This document shows, piece by piece, positions 15,713-23,889 of a stretch of DNA of 33,286 bases (position 1 is the first letter of the stretch; each line of letters opens with the position of its first letter). The position numbers and the translations under genes are program-made. The notes below the pieces were generated by a model. The model was not told where the DNA came from and searched no databases. It worked only from the letters and a program-made list of their open reading frames with translations. Source of the DNA: Acidimicrobiaceae bacterium (lineage in GTDB: Bacteria; Actinomycetota; Acidimicrobiia; Acidimicrobiales; Ilumatobacteraceae); assembly GCA_947450115.1 (NCBI GenBank), contig CANFUE010000018.1, forward strand, positions 1-33,286, read 5' to 3'.

Positions 15713-16500
15713 GCCTTGCACTTGCCACTGAACTTGTTGAGTTAGCCACCACTATTGCCCACGAAGTTGGTGCAGTTGCACTTGCCGGACGCAAACGTGG
15801 ATTAACCGAGGTGAGCACGAAGTCCACGCCTACCGACATGGTGACCGAATACGACAAGCTCACAGAAGCATCCATCATTGCTGCTTTGCGTGCTGCACGA
15901 CCCGACGACAGCATTGTGGGAGAAGAAGGCGGCGGGCATGTGGGTACCAGTGGCATCACATGGTTTGTTGACCCCATTGACGGCACCACCAATTTTCTCT
16001 ATGACCTCCCCACTTGGACCGTGTCGCTCGGGGCCCACGATGCCCAAGGCGAGCTTGCTGCCGTGGTCTTTTGCCCCCCTTTGCGAGAGACCTACACCGC
16101 CACACGTGGGGGTGGCGCCTTTCTCAATGGCTCGGCAATTCACTGTAATGATGTCACTGATATTGCTCAATGCCTCATTGCTACTGGGTTCAATTACTCA
16201 CCAGAAAATCGACTGGTCCAGGCAGCACGAATTCCACGCATGATTGCCGAGATTCGCGATATTCGTCGACTCGGATCAGCTTCTCTCGATTTGTGCTTTG
16301 TTGCAGTAGGGCGATACGACGCGTACTACGAAGAACATCTGTTCCCATGGGACCTCGCCGCTGGAACCCTCATTGCTAAAGAATCTGGATGTACCATCGG
16401 CAGTATTGACGGTGGAAAAATTCTACCGTCGGCTATTTTGGCTTCTTCGCCAACTGTATTTACTCAAATACAAGATCTCATTAGACGCTCCAACGGTTAA
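15709..16500 (+). CDS. Inositol monophosphatase family protein
   Basis: A 263-residue metal-dependent sugar phosphatase of the IMPase/SuhB/CysQ superfamily. The metal site is complete: the GEEGG Glu pair near 67, WFVDPIDGTTNF (86-97), and FPWDLAAGTLIAKESG toward the C-terminus. The substrate could be inositol phosphate, histidinol phosphate, fructose bisphosphate or PAP; motifs alone do not decide. Inositol lipids are likely in this organism given the PimB'-like gene at 20562, which makes inositol-1-phosphate a reasonable guess. It overlaps the upstream membrane-protein gene by 4 bases. Confidence 0.9.
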   Translation: MSLALATELVELATTIAHEVGAVALAGRKRGLTEVSTKSTPTDMVTEYDKLTEASIIAALRAARPDDSIVGEEGGGHVGTSGITWFVDPIDGTTNFLYDLPTWTVSLGAHDAQGELAAVVFCPPLRETYTATRGGGAFLNGSAIHCNDVTDIAQCLIATGFNYSPENRLVQAARIPRMIAEIRDIRRLGSASLDLCFVAVGRYDAYYEEHLFPWDLAAGTLIAKESGCTIGSIDGGKILPSAILASSPTVFTQIQDLIRRSNG

Positions 16501-16533
16501 ACGCCCACCAGTAAGCAACTAGACTAAAGGTCT

Positions 16534-17256
16534 ATGACCCATGGAAGCGCTGCCGATTCACCCATAGCAGTGCTCCTTGTTGAAGGTGCTCCCCACATTG
16601 AGGCCGACATCGCCCAAGCACTTGCCGCTCAAGATGTTTCCTGTGAACTGCTAGTGGCAAGTTCATTTGATGAATCACTCACAATGATTCACAAGAAACA
16701 ACCCACAGTAATAGTTGTGAACTTTTCCACCATCGACGGCAATTCCAGTGACATGGTCAAACACATGAGAAATGCAACTTCCGCATTTATTTACATTGTG
16801 ACCGAAGCATCCGACACCGCGACCATCTTGCGTGGTCTTGAATCTGGCGCCGACGATTTTCACGAGCACCCAGTAAATTGCCAACACCTTGTTGCGCGCA
16901 TGCACGCAATGTTGCGCCGCGCAAGTGGGGCCTTTCACCTGTCGAATGCTTTGCATTTCGGACACCTCGAGATTCGCCCCGACGAAGGACGCGTCTACAG
17001 AGAAGGAAAAGAAATCTCGCTTACCCGTACAGAATTTCGCTTGCTCTGTGAACTAGCCACCAGCCCCAACAAGGTGTTTGCTCGCGAAACGCTTCTCGAC
17101 CGTGTATGGGGATACGGATACTTTGGTGATGGCCGACTCGTCGATGTGCACGTGCGGCGTTTGCGGACAAAAATTGAAGCGCGCCCAGACCAACCTGAAT
17201 ATGTGGTGACCGTGCGTGGCCTTGGTTACCGTTTTGACGGCGAAAAGGTGAAATAG
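16534..17256 (+). CDS. OmpR-type winged-helix regulator with a degenerate receiver domain
   Basis: 240 residues: a receiver-like domain (about 10-128) and an OmpR/PhoB winged helix (about 143-237), the latter complete with LTRTEFRLLCELA, VFARETLLDRVWGYG, VDVHVRRLRTKIE and VRGLGYRF. The receiver lacks the phosphorylation chemistry: the acidic pair is E17-G18, the phospho-acceptor Asp is N63, and the Lys before the conserved Pro is H112. Only the Thr (T90) is standard. It should therefore work without aspartate phosphorylation, possibly through dimerisation or a ligand. No histidine kinase is adjacent. It lies 15 bp before glpK in the same direction, so it may regulate that gene (inference). 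TAGAC and GTCTA arms flank the AAAGG ribosome binding site. Confidence 0.88.
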   Translation: MTHGSAADSPIAVLLVEGAPHIEADIAQALAAQDVSCELLVASSFDESLTMIHKKQPTVIVVNFSTIDGNSSDMVKHMRNATSAFIYIVTEASDTATILRGLESGADDFHEHPVNCQHLVARMHAMLRRASGAFHLSNALHFGHLEIRPDEGRVYREGKEISLTRTEFRLLCELATSPNKVFARETLLDRVWGYGYFGDGRLVDVHVRRLRTKIEARPDQPEYVVTVRGLGYRFDGEKVK

Positions 17257-17271
17257 CACTAGTTTCTAGGC

Positions 17272-18732
17272 ATGGCCTTCATTGTTGCAATCGATGCTGG
17301 AACGACAGGAGTCAGAGCGCGTGCAATCTCTACCGATGGCGCTCCTTCGGTCTCGTCATATCAGGAGTTCACTCAGTACTTTCCTCAACCTGGCTGGGTA
17401 GAGCATGATCCCGAGGAAATTTGGAGCGCAGTTCTCTCTACCTTGCGCGAAGTGTTGGGCCAACTGAGCGAAGTACCCATCGCAATCGGAATAACCAATC
17501 AACGCGAAACTCTTGTGGCATGGGACCGAGCAACCGATGCAGTGCTTGCTCCAGCCATTGTTTGGCAAGATCGCCGCACCGCAGACCGCTGTCATGAACT
17601 CATTGATCACCTTTCCGATATTCGGCGCATTACTGGCCTCGTTCTTGACCCGTATTTCACTGGCACCAAAGCAGAGTGGCTATTGCGTAACGCTGGGGTC
17701 AAGCCCGCAGCACAACTCGCACTGGGAACCATCGACTCATGGATCTTGTGGAGACTTTCTGGCGGCACCACATTTGCTACCGATGAATCGAATGCAAGTA
17801 GAACCATGTTGTACGACATTCACAAACATGCATGGAGCCAAGAGTTGTGTTCCCTTCTTTCCATTCCCATGAATGCGCTTCCTGAGGTGCGCAACTCAAG
17901 TGGCTTCTTTGCTGCCACCAACACCGAAGGAATCCCTCACGACATTCCTATCTCTGGAATTGCCGGAGACCAGCAGGCTGCACTTTTTGGCCAAGCCTGC
18001 TTTACGGCTGGCACTGCAAAAAATACTTACGGAACAGGAAGTTTCGTTCTCATGAATGCGGGCACCACATGCCCTGCGGTGGTTGATGGTTTACTCAACA
18101 CCGTTGCATGGCGTATCAACGACATCACCACCTATGCCGTTGAAGGGTCAATTTTTGTGACTGGCGCCGCGGTGCAATGGTTGCGCGATGGTTTGCACAT
18201 CATTGATGACGCAAAAGAAATTGAAGAACTCGCCATGTCGGTTACAGATGCTGGCGGAATTGTGATGGTGCCGGCACTCACCGGGCTCGGCAGTCCGTGG
18301 TGGGACCCTTACGCCCGTGGTGGCATCTTTGGTATTTCACGCGGCACAAACCGTGGTCACCTAGCGCGCGCAACTCTTGAATCGGTTGCCTTTCAAACAC
18401 GTGACGTAATTGAAGCAATGTCTCATGCAACTGGCATCACGCTCACCGAACTACGCGCCGATGGCGGAGCCACCGACAACGCATTTCTCATGCAGTTCCA
18501 AGCCGATCAACTGCAGGTTCCGGTGGTGTTACCTATCGACCGCGAAACAACTGCTTGTGGAGCTGCGTATCTTGCTGGTCTTGGCGTAGGTGCGTGGTCG
18601 AGTTTGGAAGAAATTACCACTCACTGGGCGAGCAATGCCACGTACCTGCCACACATTGAAAAGTCAAAAGAGATGAATACAGCACATGCTCAATGGCTCA
18701 ACGCAGTGCAGCGAGTGCGCACTACGCAATAA
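17272..18732 (+). CDS. glpK: Glycerol kinase
   Basis: GlpK phosphorylates glycerol to sn-glycerol-3-phosphate with ATP. The 486-residue FGGY kinase has the phosphate-1 loop AIDAGTTGVRA, NQRET (both glycerol-contact residues Arg and Glu), DPYFTGTK with the contact Tyr, GTIDSWILWRL, SNASRT, GDQQAALFGQ with the catalytic Asp, NTYGTGSF, VEGSIFVTGAAVQWLRD and DGGATDN. All four residues that contact glycerol in the E. coli enzyme are present, so glycerol is the expected substrate. It follows the atypical regulator by 15 bp. Its 3' end overlaps the convergent ROK kinase by 11 bp. Confidence 0.94.
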   Translation: MAFIVAIDAGTTGVRARAISTDGAPSVSSYQEFTQYFPQPGWVEHDPEEIWSAVLSTLREVLGQLSEVPIAIGITNQRETLVAWDRATDAVLAPAIVWQDRRTADRCHELIDHLSDIRRITGLVLDPYFTGTKAEWLLRNAGVKPAAQLALGTIDSWILWRLSGGTTFATDESNASRTMLYDIHKHAWSQELCSLLSIPMNALPEVRNSSGFFAATNTEGIPHDIPISGIAGDQQAALFGQACFTAGTAKNTYGTGSFVLMNAGTTCPAVVDGLLNTVAWRINDITTYAVEGSIFVTGAAVQWLRDGLHIIDDAKEIEELAMSVTDAGGIVMVPALTGLGSPWWDPYARGGIFGISRGTNRGHLARATLESVAFQTRDVIEAMSHATGITLTELRADGGATDNAFLMQFQADQLQVPVVLPIDRETTACGAAYLAGLGVGAWSSLEEITTHWASNATYLPHIEKSKEMNTAHAQWLNAVQRVRTTQ

Positions 18733-19600
18733 CTTCCCTGCCCAGCAATGCTGCACCGATTGCTCCTGCTTCCGGGCCCAACTGTGCAGTCACCAGCAAT
18801 GGCGCTGGACGCAACTCTGCCGGTGGCATTTGCTGGCTCAATGCATCGGCGACGAAATGTCGTAGCACCGCAGATGATCCGAGGCCGCCACCCAGCACAA
18901 TGACTTGCGGGTCGAGCGTATTGACCAAGTTCAAAAGGCCAAGTGCCACCCAACTCGCAAACTCTTCCAAAACAATCAGAGCTTCTGCATCTTCTTTCAC
19001 CACACGTAACAAAACTTCTTCACCACTCACACCATTGGCCATGCGCCGTAGCGCCGTGCCCGAGGCATATTGCTCCCAACAACCGCGACGTCCACACGGG
19101 CACTCTTCGCCACCATGTAACACAATGTGATGTCCGCTCTCACCAGCAAACCCATGGTGCCCACGCACCACTTTTCCATCTGCAATGAGTGCGGCTCCTA
19201 TGCCAGTGCCGATGGTAATGATGAGCGCATGATTGCACTGACGCGCAGCACCCATTTCCCACTCTGCGATACCAGCACATGTTGCATCGTTATCTACAGC
19301 AACGTGGATTCCAAGTTGTTGTGCAAGTTGCTCTCGCATCGGCAATTTACGTAGCGCAGGAAGATGCGGCGCAAGATATACAACACCATCGCGCGACACG
19401 GTGCCTGGCATTCCCACTCCTAGCGAAGTAGCTACTTCACCCACACGAAGGGCCAGTGCAGTACATAATTCTGCTACTTCTTCCACGACGCCAATTCCTG
19501 GCGCAGTAGGAAGCGACAGCGAGTCGATGACCCTATTGTCGGCGCCGAGTGCAACCGCTAGGCATTTTGTCCCCCCAACATCTACACCAATTGCAACCAT
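18722..19600 (-). CDS. ROK family sugar kinase, probable glucokinase
   Basis: A 292-residue ROK-family kinase. It has the N-terminal ATP loop DVGGTKCLA, NDATCAGIAEWEMGAA with the catalytic Asp, TIGTGIGAALI, GESGHHIV and the structural zinc site CPCGRRGCWEQYASG. The lack of a DNA-binding N-terminus means it is an enzyme, not a ROK repressor. Polyphosphate/ATP glucokinase is the usual activity in actinobacteria with this gene order (ROK, SRPBCC, PimB'-like transferase). It overlaps glpK tail to tail. Substrate (glucose, N-acetylglucosamine or mannose) is inferred only from family. Confidence 0.88.
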   Translation of the reverse strand: MVAIGVDVGGTKCLAVALGADNRVIDSLSLPTAPGIGVVEEVAELCTALALRVGEVATSLGVGMPGTVSRDGVVYLAPHLPALRKLPMREQLAQQLGIHVAVDNDATCAGIAEWEMGAARQCNHALIITIGTGIGAALIADGKVVRGHHGFAGESGHHIVLHGGEECPCGRRGCWEQYASGTALRRMANGVSGEEVLLRVVKEDAEALIVLEEFASWVALGLLNLVNTLDPQVIVLGGGLGSSAVLRHFVADALSQQMPPAELRPAPLLVTAQLGPEAGAIGAALLGREVIA

Positions 19601-19630
19601 GTTGAACTGTGAAAATGCTGTTGAGCGGCC

Positions 19631-20062
19631 TTACGACTCGCAGCGTGCTTTCAGTTCGTTCAGCGTATGCAAAATGCGGTTCTCGGCGCGACGCTTCACA
19701 AAACCAGGAAGTGGAATCACCAGATCGATGGATAGATCGTAGGTAACAAGTGTTCCGTTGTTCACTGGCTCGAACATGTAGTCGCCATCGAGGGTGCGCA
19801 TGATGTCGCCATCGACGAGTTTCCACTGAATGGTCAGAGGTGTGTCTCCGTAGGTATAGCCAAGTGTGTAGTGAGTGCTACGTCCAAGTGCCGAAGCGCG
19901 AAACTCGACTCGTGAAGCACGACCTTGAGCGTCACGTTCAAGGACCACGGCATCTTTCAGATCTTTGGCCCATTCGGGATATCGCTCGAACTGCGTAGCG
20001 ATGGCAAAGCAGTGCTCAGGTGAAGCGGCGATGACTGTGGTTTGTTTGGCGGTTTCGGCCAT
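19631..20062 (-). CDS. SRPBCC (START/cyclase-like) lipid-binding-fold protein
   Basis: A 143-residue single-domain SRPBCC protein: TTVIAASPEHCFAIATQFERYPEWAKDL is the typical first strand and helix pair with the YPEW motif, and FVKRRAENRILHTLNELKARCES is the long C-terminal helix that closes the hydrophobic pocket. Similar genes sit beside PimB' in mycobacteria and other actinobacteria (the Rv2185c type). It may carry or sense a hydrophobic ligand. No catalytic residues can be assigned. Confidence 0.85.
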   Translation of the reverse strand: MAETAKQTTVIAASPEHCFAIATQFERYPEWAKDLKDAVVLERDAQGRASRVEFRASALGRSTHYTLGYTYGDTPLTIQWKLVDGDIMRTLDGDYMFEPVNNGTLVTYDLSIDLVIPLPGFVKRRAENRILHTLNELKARCES

Positions 20063-20098
20063 ACCCCATTGTTACCGATGGAGCATCGAATTGCACGG

Positions 20099-20548
20099 TT
20101 ATTCAGCTTGTGTTTTCAATTGGCGAGGCCCGAAGGATCCGTACTTACCTGCCCATAGCCCGTTCAGCCCGATTCCGAGCATGGGAACCATCACCGCAAA
20201 TGCCATGACGCTTCCCGATCTTCCATCGGTTGACGGCCGCGCCAAGGCAACACCGAGCCCAACGACACACTGCGCGGCAAGGCAATACCACATTGCCAAA
20301 CGAACTTTCTTTGGTGCAACTTCACCTGCCAAAAAGAACAGTTGAGTCACAGCAATTTCTTCTTCTCTACTGCGTTGTACCGCCGCAAAATACCCAAGCA
20401 GAAAGGCAGCCACCCCGATGGCAAATAGCACCAAACTCACAGCCACAATGACCACACGAAGCGTGGATGAGAATACGACCGCGGTGAAAAGAGAAACAAT
20501 AATAAAAACGACTGTTGCTACTCGGTTTAATAAAACAATTTTGCTCAT
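20099..20548 (-). CDS. Conserved integral membrane protein, function unknown
   Basis: 149 residues with about four membrane segments in two pairs (about 7-28, 31-53, then 83-100 and 113-133), separated by a polar, Glu/Arg-rich cytoplasmic loop (AVQRSREEEIAVTQLF). I start it at the ATG encoding MSKIVLLN, 13 bp after the glycosyltransferase stop; the open frame extends further but the extra 19 residues (Cys-rich, inside the previous gene) look spurious. Its place between the mannosyltransferase and the SRPBCC gene suggests an envelope-lipid role (inference). Confidence 0.78.
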   Translation of the reverse strand: MSKIVLLNRVATVVFIIVSLFTAVVFSSTLRVVIVAVSLVLFAIGVAAFLLGYFAAVQRSREEEIAVTQLFFLAGEVAPKKVRLAMWYCLAAQCVVGLGVALARPSTDGRSGSVMAFAVMVPMLGIGLNGLWAGKYGSFGPRQLKTQAE

Positions 20549-20561
20549 CACTGGTCTTTCA

Positions 20562-21686
20562 TCACAATTGCGACAGGGTATTCCATAAACGCGCAGTGAG
20601 CACATCGTAGGAAAAACTTTCTACTGCACGTACTCGCCCAGCATTACCCATACGTTGACGCAGATCGGGGTTGCCCAGAAGCAAAGAAAATGCTTGAGCC
20701 ACTTCGTCGATACTGGTGGGATCTTTCACCACAATGCCCGTCACGCCGTCTTCCACGGCTTCGGCGGCTCCGCCACTACTGCCGGCAACTTGTGGCACCC
20801 CACATGCAGCTGCTTCCAAAAACACGATGCCAAAGCCTTCTTGCTCGAGCCCACCCCACCTGTTGCGACACAACATGGCGAAAATATCGGCACACCCATA
20901 GAGCAGCGGCAGATCTTCAAATGGTGTACGACCCAAAAAGCGCACTGGGGCACCCAACTTTTTGGCAAGTTCGTTCAACCGTTTCGCATCGCGACCCGCA
21001 CCAGCAATGAGCATCTCGAGTTGCGGACGATCGCGTGCAAGCCGCGCAACTGCGGAAATAGCAATATCGAATCCTTTGCGCGGAACAAGTCGGCTGACGC
21101 CAACAATGAGTTCGGCATCGGGGGAAACGCCAAAATGTTCACGCGCCGATGCGCGCTCTGCAGCACTGAGCACCCGAAAACGCTCGGTGTCGACACCTGG
21201 CTGCACCACCGTTGTGGGAAGTTCGCGGCCAGCAGCTCGCGCCGCTTCATCGGCCGGATACTGACCCGCGGCAACAACGTGCATGGAATGACGCAATACG
21301 CGGCCCAATAATTGATGTGTGCCGGGAATACGCCCTGGCACTGTTACCTCGGCGCCATGCACTACAACTGCATAAGGCAACTCCAATGACGGACCCACAA
21401 TGCCAAGTGGCACCGCAGGGTCGAGCACGACGAAGTCGGCACCAACACGCTTTGCCATCTCGTTAATACGCTTCACCATGAATGGGTGCGGAAGCAACAC
21501 TGGCTCGCGCGTGCGTTCAATATGAAACGGCTGCGTGGCATCCCATTCTTTTGCGCCTTCATAAGGCGATGTGAGAACAGCAAAAGAATCGCTCGGCAAA
21601 CGCCGCCACCATTCCCAGAGCAACGACTGAATGCCGCCAATTTTTGGCGGGAAGTCGTTCGTTACTAAAAGGTGGCGGGAAGTCAT
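20562..21686 (-). CDS. GT4 glycosyltransferase, PimB'-like mannosyltransferase
   Basis: A 374-residue GT-B fold, GT4-family transferase. It has TNDFPPKIGGIQS at the N-terminus, VVVHGAEVTVPG, GVSRLVPRKGFDIAISA, and the donor-binding E-x7-E stretch EGFGIVFLEAAACGVP. The N-terminal motif and gene order match PimB', which adds the second mannose (from GDP-mannose) to phosphatidylinositol monomannoside at the cytoplasmic membrane face; related MgtA-type enzymes act on glucuronosyl diacylglycerol. PimB' is the better guess. Upstream queG ends only 6 bp before its ATG, suggesting co-transcription. Confidence 0.87.
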   Translation of the reverse strand: MTSRHLLVTNDFPPKIGGIQSLLWEWWRRLPSDSFAVLTSPYEGAKEWDATQPFHIERTREPVLLPHPFMVKRINEMAKRVGADFVVLDPAVPLGIVGPSLELPYAVVVHGAEVTVPGRIPGTHQLLGRVLRHSMHVVAAGQYPADEAARAAGRELPTTVVQPGVDTERFRVLSAAERASAREHFGVSPDAELIVGVSRLVPRKGFDIAISAVARLARDRPQLEMLIAGAGRDAKRLNELAKKLGAPVRFLGRTPFEDLPLLYGCADIFAMLCRNRWGGLEQEGFGIVFLEAAACGVPQVAGSSGGAAEAVEDGVTGIVVKDPTSIDEVAQAFSLLLGNPDLRQRMGNAGRVRAVESFSYDVLTARLWNTLSQL

Positions 21687-21692
21687 GCTTCT

Positions 21693-22820
21693 CTAGTGTT
21701 GCTCACGCACACCTGGCAGACGGTGCAATTCCGCTGCCACATCGGGATCTTCATCGTGAAGCGGGATACTGGAACCCATACCCAGGCGAGATGCCGCCCA
21801 AATTGCATGCGCCCGCAAGACCGGGTCGAGGCTCTGCACGTGAGTGGCCACTACTGCTTTCGCTTTTTCATTGTGCAGCGATGCGGTATTGCCAATGACT
21901 ACCAACGCATTGCGCCGCACCCATCGCGGATCGCGGCCTGCGATATACCAACGGCCGTATCGCTCTAAAATATCGGCATCGGAAAGTGACAACAGTTCCA
22001 GCACATCGACCACTATTTGAGCATCGTTGGCAACATTTTCATGTTGCGCAAGGCGCATACTGGGCGGGCAAGCATCTTGGCATGAGTCGCAGCCATACAT
22101 GCGTGCTCCAATAGCTTCGCGATACTGGTGCGCAATGATGCCGGGCTTTTGCAGAATCCACGCCAAGCACTTCCCTGCATCAATCACCCCAGGCTCCACA
22201 ATTGCCCCCGTTGGGCAGGCATCAATGCAACGCCGGCAGGTGCCGCAACCATCAGACACAGTTGCCGACGGTGCTAGTTCAGCAGTAGTAATAACGCACC
22301 CCAAGACAAACCAACTGCCGGCACCGCTCATGAGCAAGTTTGCATTTTTGCCAAACCATCCGAGCCCCGCAAGATACGCAACTTCGCGATCAACAATGGC
22401 ATTGCTATCGGCAAATACCAATGCTTCGTGGCCATCGCTACGCAGCTGCTGGGCAACCACCGTGAGCGAATCACGCAACAACGCATAATGATCGGACCAG
22501 GCATAGCGAGCCACGTCGCCAAAAACTTGGTCGGTGTATTGAGAAAGAACGGGCAGTTGCACATCGGCGAAATAACTCCGCGCGCCCACCACAATGCTGC
22601 GCGCGTGGGGAAGAGCCATCTCGGGAGTTGTGGAGCGAACGGGGTTGCGATAAGTGAACTGCATGGTGTCGCGTAACCCGCGTGCTTCACGCTCGAGCAA
22701 AGCTTCACGTGCCCGCAACAACGGCTCGGCTGTGGTGAAGCCAATGCGGTGCAACCCAGCCGACAGACCTACCTCGGAGAGGTGCTGTGTGTAGCTGCTT
22801 TGAGACTCAACCGACTTCAC
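21693..22820 (-). CDS. queG: Epoxyqueuosine reductase QueG
   Basis: QueG carries out the last step of queuosine tRNA modification, reducing epoxyqueuosine at the wobble position with cobalamin and two Fe-S clusters. The 375-residue protein has the N-terminal cobalamin domain (GARSYFADVQLP, RYAWSDHYALLRD, AYLAGLGWFGKN), a ferredoxin-like pair CGTCRRCIDACPTGAI and GCDSCQDACP, and a C-terminal HEAT-like repeat region (WVRRNALVVIGN, VLRAHAIWAASRLG). The likely start is a GTG at 22820, overlapping the small Cys-rich gene by 14 bp. No other queuosine genes are visible in the window. Confidence 0.93.
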   Translation of the reverse strand: MKSVESQSSYTQHLSEVGLSAGLHRIGFTTAEPLLRAREALLEREARGLRDTMQFTYRNPVRSTTPEMALPHARSIVVGARSYFADVQLPVLSQYTDQVFGDVARYAWSDHYALLRDSLTVVAQQLRSDGHEALVFADSNAIVDREVAYLAGLGWFGKNANLLMSGAGSWFVLGCVITTAELAPSATVSDGCGTCRRCIDACPTGAIVEPGVIDAGKCLAWILQKPGIIAHQYREAIGARMYGCDSCQDACPPSMRLAQHENVANDAQIVVDVLELLSLSDADILERYGRWYIAGRDPRWVRRNALVVIGNTASLHNEKAKAVVATHVQSLDPVLRAHAIWAASRLGMGSSIPLHDEDPDVAAELHRLPGVREQH

Positions 22821-23037
22821 GATGTCGAAGCGTAGGCACCAAACCCGCAGAAGCGAGCAACCTCACAGCCCGCTCTTCTTCAAGGCTGAATACCACGGCA
22901 TCGCCAGGCTCATGATTGAAGAGATACGTCACCACGCAATCGCTGCAGGCATCGCTTTGACGCATCACACAGGTATCGCATGAGATGGTGAGCGGCGACG
23001 AAGTAATGGGGAGTGTTTGGCGTTGTTCCATGCCCAC
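22807..23037 (-). CDS. Small Cys-rich conserved protein, possible zinc binder
   Basis: 76 residues with ISCDTCVMRQSDACSDCVV, four Cys as C-x2-C and C-x2-C separated by seven residues, which could bind one zinc or a cluster. This is followed by VTYLFNHEPGDAVVFSLEEERAVRLLASAGLVPTLRH, an alpha-rich end. Similar short proteins occur in Acidimicrobiia as far as I recall; no function is known. The start is GTG 23037 or ATG 23031 (two codons later). It lies between thrB and queG in the same direction and overlaps queG by 14 bp, so it is probably co-translated. Confidence 0.75.
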   Translation of the reverse strand: MGMEQRQTLPITSSPLTISCDTCVMRQSDACSDCVVTYLFNHEPGDAVVFSLEEERAVRLLASAGLVPTLRHREVG

Positions 23038-23062
23038 ATACGAGCAAAGGGGTGTAACAAAG

Positions 23063-23872
23063 CTACGCCAGCTGAGCGCCAGCAGTGTCGATTTCTAACA
23101 CCTTTGCCGAACCCTGCGTGGGAAGGCTTTGTGCGATACGTGCTGCTTCACCCGCAGGGCAAAACATGGCAACACTCGGACCCGAGCCCGACAACCAGCC
23201 ACAAATAGCCCCAGCGCTCAGCCCTGCATCGAGTGCTGCTTTGCTCTCTGGCACTGCAGCAAAACGAATGTCTTGGTGCAAACGGTCTGCAGTAGCTGCA
23301 GCAAGCGCGTCAAGATCTCCAGAATTTAAAGCTCCAACGAGAAGAGCGGTGTGCGCAATATTGAAAGCTGCATCTGCGAGAGGTACTTGGGTGGGCAACT
23401 TTGTGCGTGATGCATGAGTTGAAGTAGATGAAGAAGGAACCCACACCACCACTTCCACTGCGCAGTTGTTTGTAATGTTCGCAGCAAATGTGCCGTTGGT
23501 TCCCACGATGCCACCAAGCAACGACGCAGCAACATTGTCGCCGTGGCCTTCTAGGTCTGCAGTAGCAACCAGCACTTTCGTTCGCCACTTCCGAGAGAGC
23601 AAAGCTTTTCCATCTTGCTGCAGTGCGGCAAGGAGCGCTCCACCTACTCGCACTGCCCCGCTGTAGCCAAGACCACGGCCCATCGGAATATCGGTGCGAA
23701 CGGAAATATTGCCAGCACCACCGAGTGCACGAAAGGCAATGGTGGCCGGATGAAATTCATCGGCAACAACATCGCTACCTTCTGCCTCGCGCACCGTTGC
23801 ATACACAGACAATGCCATGGCTATTCCATCGAACCCTGGGCCCAAGTTGGCCGAACTTGCGGGAACGCGCAC
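23063..23872 (-). CDS. thrB: Homoserine kinase
   Basis: ThrB, a GHMP-family kinase, phosphorylates homoserine on the way to threonine. The 269-residue protein begins VRVPASSANLGPGFDGIAMAL, the family's N-terminal motif. The ATP loop is PMGRGLGYSGAVRVGGAL (normally GLGSSAA) and the C-terminal motif is GWLSGSGPSVAMF. The Tyr-Ser-Gly variant of the phosphate loop is a small departure. The start used is the GTG at 23872; the frame is open a few codons further to near the trpD stop (23890), so a few extra residues are possible. thrA and thrC are not in the window. Confidence 0.9.
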   Translation of the reverse strand: MRVPASSANLGPGFDGIAMALSVYATVREAEGSDVVADEFHPATIAFRALGGAGNISVRTDIPMGRGLGYSGAVRVGGALLAALQQDGKALLSRKWRTKVLVATADLEGHGDNVAASLLGGIVGTNGTFAANITNNCAVEVVVWVPSSSTSTHASRTKLPTQVPLADAAFNIAHTALLVGALNSGDLDALAAATADRLHQDIRFAAVPESKAALDAGLSAGAICGWLSGSGPSVAMFCPAGEAARIAQSLPTQGSAKVLEIDTAGAQLA

Positions 23873-23889
23873 TGCCAGAGAGGAAATAG

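Noticed and set aside
20063-20098. A small CGATG/CATCG hairpin before the SRPBCC gene as a terminator
   Set aside because: Stem of only 5 bp without a T-run; chance is likely.
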